Assembly: GCA_023426935.1 (NCBI GenBank)
Contig: JAEZBR010000040.1
Coordinates: forward strand, 1-23,443
Reading direction: 5' to 3'
Length of the DNA stretch: 23,443 nt
Source of the DNA: Bacillota bacterium
Lineage (GTDB): Bacteria > Bacillota_I > Bacilli_A > Erysipelotrichales > Erysipelotrichaceae
Shown: in pieces, positions 7,060 to 14,636 of the stretch
Numbering within the stretch: the first letter of the stretch is position 1
Layout: every line of letters starts with the position of its first letter
Notes under the pieces: generated by a model
The model's input: only the letters and a program-made list of their open reading frames with translations
The model's database searches: none
Told to the model about the DNA's origin: nothing
Program-made: the position numbers and the translations under genes

Positions 7060-9612
7060 CGTACTGATTTGATAATCATGGCCGTCATAATCGACGGTAA
7101 TGGTCGCATTTTCTTCGATCGCATTCTCAATGATCTTATAGGCCACCGGCGTTTCAATGTTATGCTGAATATAACGCTTTAAGGGTCTAGCACCATAAGC
7201 TTCATCATAGCCTTCAGCCATAATCTGCTTCTTTGCCTTATTGGTGATCACTAATTTAATATTACGTTCTGCCAGTCTAGTTGCTAGCTGATCCAAGAAC
7301 TTATCGGTAATCATTCCCAAGGTTTTCTCATTTAAAGAATTGAAGACCACGATATCGTCAATCCGGTTGATAAATTCCGGTTTGAAGAACCGATGTACTT
7401 CATTGAGATATTCTTCCTGACGTTTCTTGGCATCCGGCTCAAAGGCGAATTGCGAACCTAAATTACTGGTCATAATGATCAAAGTATTTTTGAAATCGAC
7501 GGTCACACCCTTGTTATCGGTCAACCGGCCATCATCCATGATCTGTAATAAGATATTGAACACATCCGGGTGCGCTTTCTCAACCTCATCCAGCAGAATA
7601 ATCGAATAAGGTTTACGCCGAACCGCTTCGGTCAACTGACCGCCTTGGTCATAGCCGACATAGCCTGGAGGCGCTCCGATCAATCGGGACACACTATACT
7701 TTTCCATATATTCGGACATATCAATCCGGATAATCTTATCCTCCGAATCGAACAATTGTTGGGCTAAAGCTTTCGCTACTTCGGTCTTTCCGACCCCGGT
7801 CGGGCCTAAGAATAAGAAGGATCCTAACGGACGATTCTCATCCTGAATCTGTGCTTTGGAACGGACAATCGCTTCCGTAACTGTTTCTAAAGCTTCATCC
7901 TGACCCATAACCCGTTTACGTAAGGAATCCGCTAAGCCTAAGATCTTCTGACGTTGGGTCGTTAATAATCTAGACACATCGATATGCGTCCACGAAGATA
8001 TAATCTGGGCAATACTTTCCTCATCCACCACTTCCTTAATCAACTTATCGGAAGGATTCGGATTGGTGTGGGCCTGCTTAATCTTCTTTTCTAAATCCGG
8101 AATCGTCTCATACTGTAACTTCGCCGCATCTTCATATCTCGCGTCATTCTGCGCCGCTTCTAAATCGAGTTTCGCTTTCTCTAAACGTTTCTGATATTCT
8201 TTTGCCCGATCGACAACGGCTTTTTCATCCTGCCATTTAGTATAAACTTCATCTTTACGCTTACTGACTTGCGCTAATTCTTTCTTTAATTCGGTTAATC
8301 TAGTAACCGTGCGCGGATCCGTCTCTTTGACTAAAGCCTTCTCTTCAATCTCCAGCTGCATCTTCTTTCGGGTTAATTCATCTAATTCTTCCGGCATCGA
8401 ATCCATCGCGACTCGGATTGTCGCACAGGCTTCATCGATTAAATCAATCGCTTTATCCGGTAAGAATCGATCGGTAATATAACGATTAGATAAAGTCGCA
8501 GCCGCAATAATCGCTTCATCCAAAATCTGGACGCCGTGATGGGCTTCAAAGCGGGACTTTAAGCCTCGTAAAATTGAGATTGTATCTTCGACACTAGGCT
8601 CTTCCACCGTAACTTTCTGGAATCTTCGTTCTAGCGCCGCATCTTTTTCGATATATAACCGGTACTCATTGAAAGTCGTGGCTCCGATACATCTTAATTC
8701 GCCCCGAGCCAACATCGGCTTTAATAAATTCGCCGCATCCATCGACCCTTCGGTCTTGCCGGCTCCGACTAAGTTATGAATCTCATCGATGAAAAGAATA
8801 ATCTGCCCGTTGGCTTTCTTAACTTCATCCAACACGCCCTTCAGTCTTTCCTCGAATTCACCTCGGAACTTCGCACCCGCAATCAAAGATCCCAGGTCTA
8901 GTTCAATCAATCTTTTCGTCTTTAATCCCAGCGGAACATCGCCCTTCATTATTCTCCAGGCTAATCCTTCGACGATTGCGGTTTTACCGACCCCAGGCTG
9001 TCCGATCAGAACCGGATTATTCTTCGTCTTTCGCGACAAAATCGTAATAACCCGCCGAATCTCGTCATCACGACCGATAACCGGATCGATATGACCCTGT
9101 TTCACTTCCTCGACTAAATCTCTGCCGTATTTTTTTAGAGCTTCCAGCTGATTTTCACTGCCGGGTTCACTCATCTTCTTACCACCGCGACGTTCCAATT
9201 CCGCATCCAAACAAGCCTGTTTAGTCAGGTTGTATTTCTTCACATATTCTTGGGAGATCGTCGACTTGTTAAATAACAAGAAGATAAATAAGGTTGCGAC
9301 CGTTAAATAACTTTCTTCGTGTTCCTTAGCCCAAGCATCCGCGTCCATAAACGCGTTGGAAACATCCCGATTCATCGTCGGCTGTTCGGTATAACTTGCC
9401 TGCGAAATTCGCTCTAAATAAGCATCGGCCATGATTGACATCTCATGCTTATCCATCTTTAACTTCTCAATCAATCCGTCGATCGTATCATCGGCGAAGA
9501 TCGCTTTGTACAAGTGCACGGAAGTAATTTCCGCATTCTTATGACCCATCGCGATTTCATTCGCCCGGATTACAATCGCTTGTAACTTTTCACTTAGTTT
9601 ATCAAAATCCAT
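7048..9612 (-). CDS. clpB: ATP-dependent disaggregase ClpB
   Basis: An 854-residue AAA+ chaperone that, with DnaK/DnaJ/GrpE, extracts proteins from aggregates. Order: Clp N-domain (about 1-145), first ATPase domain with Walker A GQPGVGKT (204-211) and Walker B ILFIDE (272-277), the coiled-coil middle domain (about 400-525) that marks ClpB rather than ClpC or ClpA, and second ATPase domain with Walker A GPTGVGKT (603-610). Length is normal for ClpB. It starts 23 bases after dnaJ, preceded by GGTGAGGTGA, with no terminator between, so it is expected to be in the HrcA-controlled transcript. In many Bacillota clpB is a separate CtsR-controlled gene, so this placement is notable. Confidence 0.98.
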   Translation of the reverse strand: MDFDKLSEKLQAIVIRANEIAMGHKNAEITSVHLYKAIFADDTIDGLIEKLKMDKHEMSIMADAYLERISQASYTEQPTMNRDVSNAFMDADAWAKEHEESYLTVATLFIFLLFNKSTISQEYVKKYNLTKQACLDAELERRGGKKMSEPGSENQLEALKKYGRDLVEEVKQGHIDPVIGRDDEIRRVITILSRKTKNNPVLIGQPGVGKTAIVEGLAWRIMKGDVPLGLKTKRLIELDLGSLIAGAKFRGEFEERLKGVLDEVKKANGQIILFIDEIHNLVGAGKTEGSMDAANLLKPMLARGELRCIGATTFNEYRLYIEKDAALERRFQKVTVEEPSVEDTISILRGLKSRFEAHHGVQILDEAIIAAATLSNRYITDRFLPDKAIDLIDEACATIRVAMDSMPEELDELTRKKMQLEIEEKALVKETDPRTVTRLTELKKELAQVSKRKDEVYTKWQDEKAVVDRAKEYQKRLEKAKLDLEAAQNDARYEDAAKLQYETIPDLEKKIKQAHTNPNPSDKLIKEVVDEESIAQIISSWTHIDVSRLLTTQRQKILGLADSLRKRVMGQDEALETVTEAIVRSKAQIQDENRPLGSFLFLGPTGVGKTEVAKALAQQLFDSEDKIIRIDMSEYMEKYSVSRLIGAPPGYVGYDQGGQLTEAVRRKPYSIILLDEVEKAHPDVFNILLQIMDDGRLTDNKGVTVDFKNTLIIMTSNLGSQFAFEPDAKKRQEEYLNEVHRFFKPEFINRIDDIVVFNSLNEKTLGMITDKFLDQLATRLAERNIKLVITNKAKKQIMAEGYDEAYGARPLKRYIQHNIETPVAYKIIENAIEENATITVDYDGHDYQISTKSD

Positions 9613-9635
9613 TAGAATTCACCTCACCTTTTTGT

Positions 9636-10775
9636 TCAGTTGAAGGCATCCTTGAATTTGTCAAATACGGATTTAGATTTCTCTTTGGATAAATCCTGCA
9701 ACTGCCGATATAATTCGGTTTCTTTACGATTCAAATCTTTGGGGATCTGAATATCCACGATAACATATTGGTCACCGGGCATTCCCCCGTTAGTACTCTT
9801 AACTCCTTTACCCCGAAGCCGGAATTTCGTTCCGTCTTGGGTACCGGAAGGAATGGTCAATTCCACCTCATTATAGACGGTAGGTACTGCTACCTTGCAA
9901 CCTAAGGTTGCATCCAACGAACTTATTGGAATCCGAATGGAAATGTCTTTGCCATCCCGAATAAAATACTTATGCGCAGCGACCATAACTTCGATATATA
10001 AATCGCCGTTGGGTCCGCCGTTGAGACCTCTTTCACCTTTGCCCGGGATTCTTAACTGCTGCCCGGTCTGAATACCTGCGGGAATCTTTACTTCGACAAC
10101 AACATGTTTATGAATATAACCTTTGCCGCCACATTGACCACAAACCTTCTTAATTACTTTGCCTTTACCATGACAGGTCGGGCAAACTTTCCGACTCTGG
10201 AAAATTCCAAAAGCGGTTCTCTGCTGTTCCAACACTTCCCCCGCCCCATTACAAGTCGGGCAAGTTGAAACATCGGAAGCACTTTTCGCTCCGGATCCGT
10301 GACAGGTCGGGCATACTTCATCGACATCTAATTCAATCGAACTGGTCTTTCCGAAGATCGCCTCCATGAAGGTAATCTTCATCTGCATAAACCTATCTTC
10401 ACCCTTGGCAGCAGAATTGGCACGTCTTTGACTGGACGTCCCACTACCACCCATACCGGAGAAGAAAGACGAGAAGATATCATCGAAACCGCCAAAGCCA
10501 CCACCTTGGAACCCTTGAGAGAAGCCCTCAAAACCGCTACCGTTAGCACCATTCATTCCCGCAAAACCGAACTGATCGTAATTAGCTCGCTTCTGAGGAT
10601 CTCCCAGCACTTCGTTAGCTTCATTTACTTCTTTAAATTTTTCTGCCGCCCCCGGTTCATGATTCAAATCCGGATGATACTTTTTTGCTAAGACCCGATA
10701 TGCTTTCCGAATCTCATCAGTAGTGGCGTTCTTGGATACTCCCAAGACCTCATAATAGTCACGTTTCTCTGCCAT
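9636..10775 (-). CDS. dnaJ: Chaperone DnaJ (Hsp40)
   Basis: A 379-residue class A J-protein that delivers substrates to DnaK and stimulates its ATPase. It has the J domain with HPD at about 36-38 (KYHPDL), a Gly/Phe-rich linker (about 75-120), four zinc-binding CxxCxGxG repeats between about 150 and 220 (CPTCHGSG, CPTCNGAG, CPTCHGKG, CGQCGGKG), and the two C-terminal substrate-binding beta domains. Length is typical. AAAGGAAG precedes the ATG. It is separated from dnaK by 65 bases that hold a strong hairpin. Confidence 0.98.
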   Translation of the reverse strand: MAEKRDYYEVLGVSKNATTDEIRKAYRVLAKKYHPDLNHEPGAAEKFKEVNEANEVLGDPQKRANYDQFGFAGMNGANGSGFEGFSQGFQGGGFGGFDDIFSSFFSGMGGSGTSSQRRANSAAKGEDRFMQMKITFMEAIFGKTSSIELDVDEVCPTCHGSGAKSASDVSTCPTCNGAGEVLEQQRTAFGIFQSRKVCPTCHGKGKVIKKVCGQCGGKGYIHKHVVVEVKIPAGIQTGQQLRIPGKGERGLNGGPNGDLYIEVMVAAHKYFIRDGKDISIRIPISSLDATLGCKVAVPTVYNEVELTIPSGTQDGTKFRLRGKGVKSTNGGMPGDQYVIVDIQIPKDLNRKETELYRQLQDLSKEKSKSVFDKFKDAFN

Positions 10776-10798
10776 GAAATCTTCCTTTCAATAGAATA

Positions 10799-10830
10799 CC
10801 AATGGTCCGGAGCAAATCCGGACCAATTGG
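10799..10830 (-). other. Stable hairpin between dnaK and dnaJ
   Basis: An 8-bp perfect stem GGTCCGGA/TCCGGACC around a five-base loop, extended by five more pairs past one bulged base (10799-10811 with 10817-10830). On the minus strand it is not followed by a T-run, so it does not look like a full terminator for the operon. It may be an mRNA processing or stabilising element, or a weak attenuator setting the dnaK to dnaJ ratio. On the plus strand a short T-run does follow. Confidence 0.65.
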
Positions 10831-10840
10831 TTAGTTTTTC

Positions 10841-12655
10841 CTACTTCTTTTCGGTAAACTGGGCATCCTGAACATCATCGTTCTTCGGCTGTCCGTTTTC
10901 TTCCGGATTGGTACCCGGATTAGCCTGCTGTTGCTGGTACATCGCTTCAGACATCTGATGTGCCGCCTGTTCAAGTTGATCCAACTTGGTCTTTAAAGTA
11001 GCCATATCGTTATTGTCTAACGCCGTCTTTAACTCATCTCTTAGCTTCTTTACTTCCGCTTTCTGATTCTCGTCGGCTTTAAGATCCTTGTTGTTCAAGG
11101 TCGTATCGATCTGATTGATAAAGTTCTCCGCTTTATTTCTCAATTCGACATCATCCTTACGTTTGTCATCGTCAGCTTTGTGTTCCTCCGCTTCCTTGAC
11201 CATCCGCTGGATCTCTTCATCCGATAATCCTTCATTGTTCTGAACCGTAATCGACTGAGACTTACCGGTTCCTTTATCTTTCGCGGTTACGTGAACGATA
11301 CCATTAACATCGATATCGAAAGTAACTTCGATTTGCGGGATACCTCTAGGAGCCGGAGAAATACCGTCTAGCTTGAAGACACCTAAGGTCTTGTTATCGT
11401 TAGCCATCGGTCTTTCACCCTGCAGTACATGGATATCAACCGCCGGCTGATTATCCGCCGCCGTTGAGAAGACTTGAGACTTGGAAGTCGGGATTGTCGT
11501 ATTCCGATCAATCAACTTAGTCATCACACCGCCTAAGGTTTCAATACCTAAGGATAGCGGAGTTACATCCAGTAAAACAACATCCTTAACATCACCGGCT
11601 AAGACACCTGCCTGAATCGCCGCACCGATAGCGACCGCTTCATCAGGATTAATCGACTTATTAGGTTCTTTGCCTAATTCGGCTTTAATTGCTTCCTGAA
11701 CGGCCGGAATTCGCGTAGAACCACCGACTAACAATACCTGATTTAAATCATTCTTGGTTAAATTAGCATCCGCCAAAGCTTTTCTGACCGGTGGCAAAGT
11801 CTTATCGACTAAGGACTTGGTCATTTCATCAAACTTCGCTCTGGTTAAGGTCGTATCCAAGTGTAACGGACCATTCGCACCCGCCGAAATAAACGGCAAG
11901 GAGATCTGCGTCTGAACCATTGCGGATAAATCTTTCTTAGCTTTTTCTGCGGCTTCTTTCATCCGTTGTAAAGCCATCTTATCCTGGGTTAAATCAATCC
12001 CATTTTCTTTTCTGAAGTTATCTGCCATCCAATCAACGATCAGGTTATCGAAATCATCGCCGCCTAAATGCGTATCGCCAGAAGTCGATAAGACCTCGAA
12101 AGTTCCATCAGCCATATCTAGGATGGAGACATCGAAAGTGCCACCGCCTAAATCATAGACCAATACTTTCTGTTCAACATTCTGTTTATCGATACCAAAT
12201 GCTAAAGCACTAGCCGTCGGTTCGTTGATAATACGGGCAACTTCCAAACCGGCAATTTTACCGGCATCCTTAGTTGCCTGACGCTGAGCATCGTTGAAAT
12301 AAGCCGGAACGGTAATAACCGCTTTAGTAACCGGCTCCCCTAAATAACCTTCCGCATAACTCTTCATATATTGAAGAATCATCGCTGAAATCTCTTGCGG
12401 GGTATATTGCTTACCTTCCAGAGTTACCTTCTCATTGGTACCCATCTTACGTTTAATAGAGGATACACAATTCGGATTAGTGATGACCTGACGTTTAGCC
12501 GCATCACCGACTATTCTTTCACCGCCCTTGAACGCCACGACGGACGGGGTTGTTCTATTTCCTTCCGGATTAGTTATAACTTTCGGCTCCCCGTTTTCCA
12601 TTACTGCTACACAACTATTAGTTGTACCTAAATCAATTCCGATTATTTTACTCAT
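10841..12655 (-). CDS. dnaK: Chaperone DnaK (Hsp70)
   Basis: A 604-residue Hsp70. The ATPase domain has IIGIDLGTTNSCVAV at the N-terminus, VITVPAYFNDAQRQA, NEPTASALAFG, VYDLGGGTFDVSIL and VLLVGGSTRIPAVQ. The interdomain linker VVLLDVTPLSLG follows, then the substrate-binding beta domain and helical lid, ending in a Gln/Asn-rich, charged tail. The length near 600 fits the Gram-positive form, which lacks the extra segment in the N-terminal lobe found in Gram-negative DnaK. AAGGAGAG lies just before the ATG, 16 bases after grpE. Confidence 0.99.
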   Translation of the reverse strand: MSKIIGIDLGTTNSCVAVMENGEPKVITNPEGNRTTPSVVAFKGGERIVGDAAKRQVITNPNCVSSIKRKMGTNEKVTLEGKQYTPQEISAMILQYMKSYAEGYLGEPVTKAVITVPAYFNDAQRQATKDAGKIAGLEVARIINEPTASALAFGIDKQNVEQKVLVYDLGGGTFDVSILDMADGTFEVLSTSGDTHLGGDDFDNLIVDWMADNFRKENGIDLTQDKMALQRMKEAAEKAKKDLSAMVQTQISLPFISAGANGPLHLDTTLTRAKFDEMTKSLVDKTLPPVRKALADANLTKNDLNQVLLVGGSTRIPAVQEAIKAELGKEPNKSINPDEAVAIGAAIQAGVLAGDVKDVVLLDVTPLSLGIETLGGVMTKLIDRNTTIPTSKSQVFSTAADNQPAVDIHVLQGERPMANDNKTLGVFKLDGISPAPRGIPQIEVTFDIDVNGIVHVTAKDKGTGKSQSITVQNNEGLSDEEIQRMVKEAEEHKADDDKRKDDVELRNKAENFINQIDTTLNNKDLKADENQKAEVKKLRDELKTALDNNDMATLKTKLDQLEQAAHQMSEAMYQQQQANPGTNPEENGQPKNDDVQDAQFTEKK

Positions 12656-12671
12656 ATTTATCTCTCCTTTT

Positions 12672-13265
12672 TTACTCGGCTACTTTTACCAAGGCCGCTC
12701 TTAGAATTCGATCCTTTAACATATATCCTTTTTGTAACACTTCGATGACCGTTCCGGATTCTTTACCTTCCACTTTTTCTTTCATTATGGCATGATGGAA
12801 ATTCCCATCGAACGGTTTTCCTAACGCATCAATCTCCGTAATTCCTTCATCTTTCAAGGCCTGCCAAATTTGATCCCTGACCATCTTTACACCCGTGGCC
12901 ATCGCCTTATCGGTAGTTTCCTGACTCAATGCCCGATCCAAGTTATCTAATGCGGGCAATACTTCTAAAGCGAAACTCTGAATCCGATATTTGGAAGCTT
13001 GACTCGCTTCATTCTGCAATCGCCGCTTGATATTATCCGAATCCGCATAGACTCGGTAATATTTATTTTTCCAATCATCAGCTTCCGCTTGAAGTTTTTT
13101 TACTTCTGCCTCAAGTTTATTCTCTGCTTCATCCTCTTTCTTTTCTGTCTCTGCCTTTTCTTCAGGTTCAACTTCTTCTTTTACTTCCGCTTTTTCTTCT
13201 TTTTTCTCTTCTTTCACTTCTTCTTCAACTTCCGTTTTCTTTTTGGTCTCTTCCAATTTGGTCAC
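12672..13265 (-). CDS. grpE: Nucleotide exchange factor GrpE
   Basis: A 197-residue partner of DnaK that releases ADP. The first 50 or so residues are extremely charged (about 35 of 50 are Glu, Lys or Asp), followed by the long coiled-coil helix (about 50-95) and the C-terminal beta domain with IMKEKVEG and VIEVLQKGYMLKDRILRAALVKVA. The GTG start at 13265 abuts the hrcA TAG stop with no spacer, suggesting coupling. A TTG at 13256 preceded by AGGTG is a possible alternative start. No ATG is available nearby. Confidence 0.96.
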   Translation of the reverse strand: MTKLEETKKKTEVEEEVKEEKKEEKAEVKEEVEPEEKAETEKKEDEAENKLEAEVKKLQAEADDWKNKYYRVYADSDNIKRRLQNEASQASKYRIQSFALEVLPALDNLDRALSQETTDKAMATGVKMVRDQIWQALKDEGITEIDALGKPFDGNFHHAIMKEKVEGKESGTVIEVLQKGYMLKDRILRAALVKVAE

Positions 13266-14285
13266 CTACTTTTTCTTTTTTCCATAGTGTTGTTTAAACA
13301 CCTCGGCGGTATAGTTCAAGATCGATAAGATCTCTTCATAATTCATTCTTCTAGGTCCTAAGACCATCAACTGAGCCTGTTCCTTATCATCCGTCATAAA
13401 TTTCTTGGTGGCGATCGCATAATCATCGGTCCAAATCAATTCCGAATTATCATCGGCATTTTTCAGCGCCGTAGAATTTGCGTTCGAAGTTATCTGTTTC
13501 CAGACACTGGAATCTTCCAACATCTTCATCAAATCTTTCAATTTGTCGATATCGCTGAATTCCGGCTGATATAACATATTACCCGCTCCGGAATAATACA
13601 TACTTCTCGAAGCGAATTTGATGAAGGCCTGTAAGAAGGCATTGAAGAGTACTTCGGCTCTTTTTACTTCCTTAGCTAAGATGGGTTTAATACTTTCCAT
13701 CTTTTCCGCGATCTGCTCGACTGGCGTTCCGCTGAGCCGATCATTTAAGATCTCGGTACATTTACTGATATCGTCAACCGACACGCTTTCATCGAAATGG
13801 AAGGTCTTATTCTCGGTATGTCCTTGATCGGTGATGAAGACGGCAACCGCTGTCTGTTCATCAATCGGGAACATCTTGATATGCCTTAATTTCTGACTCT
13901 TCGCATCCGGTCCTAAGACGATGGAAGTTAAGGAAGTCATATGACTGACCACATCGCAGCTCTTCTGGATTGCTTCCTCAAAACTGAACTTGGAATTGTC
14001 GAAGACCGTTGCGATTTCCTGTTTCTCATCCTCGTTAATAATCGGATCCATCAAGTGTTCGACATAATATCGATAACCCAAGGTACTGGGAATCCGTCCG
14101 CTGGAAGTATGAGTTTTCTCCAAGAGATTCTCGTTTTCCAGAGCCATCATTTCATTACGAATGGTTGCGGAGGAATAAGGAAGTTTGTAGGTGGTCATTA
14201 AAGTCTTACTGCCAACTGGCTGCGCGGTCTTAATGAATTCTTCGACAATCGCTTTAAGAATCGATGCTTGTCTAGTTGTAACCAT
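13266..14285 (-). CDS. hrcA: Heat-shock repressor HrcA
   Basis: A 339-residue repressor that binds CIRCE and whose activity depends on GroE in studied Bacillota. An N-terminal winged helix covers about 1-75 (RQASILKAIVEEFI, SSATIRNEMMALE), followed by the GAF-like dimerisation core and a C-terminal region. Length matches the family. The open frame begins with GTG at 14288, but the ATG at 14285 is better spaced, six bases after AGGAGG. It is the first gene of the operon and should repress itself through the CIRCE elements just upstream. Confidence 0.97.
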   Translation of the reverse strand: MVTTRQASILKAIVEEFIKTAQPVGSKTLMTTYKLPYSSATIRNEMMALENENLLEKTHTSSGRIPSTLGYRYYVEHLMDPIINEDEKQEIATVFDNSKFSFEEAIQKSCDVVSHMTSLTSIVLGPDAKSQKLRHIKMFPIDEQTAVAVFITDQGHTENKTFHFDESVSVDDISKCTEILNDRLSGTPVEQIAEKMESIKPILAKEVKRAEVLFNAFLQAFIKFASRSMYYSGAGNMLYQPEFSDIDKLKDLMKMLEDSSVWKQITSNANSTALKNADDNSELIWTDDYAIATKKFMTDDKEQAQLMVLGPRRMNYEEILSILNYTAEVFKQHYGKKKK

Positions 14286-14300
14286 CACTTACCTCCTTTT

Positions 14301-14327
14301 TTAGCACTCATTTGTGCTTTCTGCTAG
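14301..14327 (-). promoter_or_regulatory. Second, degenerate CIRCE at the start of the hrcA transcript
   Basis: On the minus strand CTAGCAGAA-N9-GAGTGCTAA. The right half matches the CIRCE consensus at 9 of 9 bases and the left half at 5 of 9, with the standard 9-base spacer. It covers the predicted transcription start and ends directly before the ribosome site, so it would also be in the mRNA leader. Confidence 0.65.
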
Positions 14328-14328
14328 G

Positions 14329-14357
14329 AGTATATCACGCCCTTTTAGCACTGTCAA
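14329..14357 (-). promoter_or_regulatory. Sigma-A promoter of the heat-shock operon
   Basis: On the minus strand, a perfect -35 TTGACA (14357-14352), a 17-base spacer ending in TGA, and -10 TATACT (14334-14329) with an extended -10 TG. Predicted start is near 14322. The -35 lies inside the upstream CIRCE. Confidence 0.85.
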
Positions 14358-14371
14358 CGGTAGATTGCTAA
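14345..14371 (-). promoter_or_regulatory. CIRCE operator overlapping the -35
   Basis: On the minus strand TTAGCAATC-N9-CAGTGCTAA, each half 8 of 9 to the consensus TTAGCACTC-N9-GAGTGCTAA. A further half-site-like TTAGCAAT lies directly upstream (about 14372-14379). HrcA bound here would block the -35 hexamer. Confidence 0.88.
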
Positions 14372-14406
14372 ATTGCTAAAAATGTTTTTTCCATCCTCTT
14401 TCCACC

Positions 14407-14437
14407 TAAAAACAGGGCCTATTTTCATAGACCCTGT
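14407..14437 (-). terminator. Intrinsic terminator after the surface-protein gene
   Basis: An 11-bp stem ACAGGGTCTAT/ATAGGCCCTGT on the minus strand (one G-U pair, 14427-14437 with 14412-14422), four-base loop, then a T-run. It lies 23 bases after the TAA at 14460-14462, which supports the reading that the original gene extended to 14460 and not only to the TGA at 14637. Confidence 0.88.
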
Positions 14438-14636
14438 ACTTATTTATAATTCTTTTTGCTTAACGGCAGTTCTTTCTCCGTTTGTTAATTAAGACTACTC
14501 CTAATCCTAATAGTGCAACTCCTAACATTGCGAAGGGCACTACGGTATTAGTCGTATCGCCAGTAGATACAACTTTAACATACTTAGCCGTCGCTTTGAC
14601 TTCCTTGCTAGTCGTTACTCCGTTCATTAAGGTGTT

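Noticed and set aside
7005..7157. Upstream extension of the HD-domain gene to 7157
   Set aside because: It overlaps the end of clpB in another frame, codes an Arg-rich stretch unlike the family, and would cross the heat-shock terminator and the promoter at 7026-7031. The ATG at 7004 is used instead.
8789..9094. Plus-strand frame of 101 codons inside clpB
   Set aside because: Antisense shadow of a highly conserved gene; no ribosome site and no recognisable protein.
13090..13262. Simple-sequence repeat suggestive of a slippage tract
   Set aside because: The TTC/CTT-rich stretch is the reverse of Glu/Lys codons in grpE with mixed codons and no uniform repeat unit, so phase variation is not supported.
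12999..13328. Plus-strand frame of 109 codons rich in Phe and Leu
   Set aside because: It is the mirror of the Glu/Lys-rich N-terminus of grpE (GAA/AAA read as TTC/TTT) and has no independent support.
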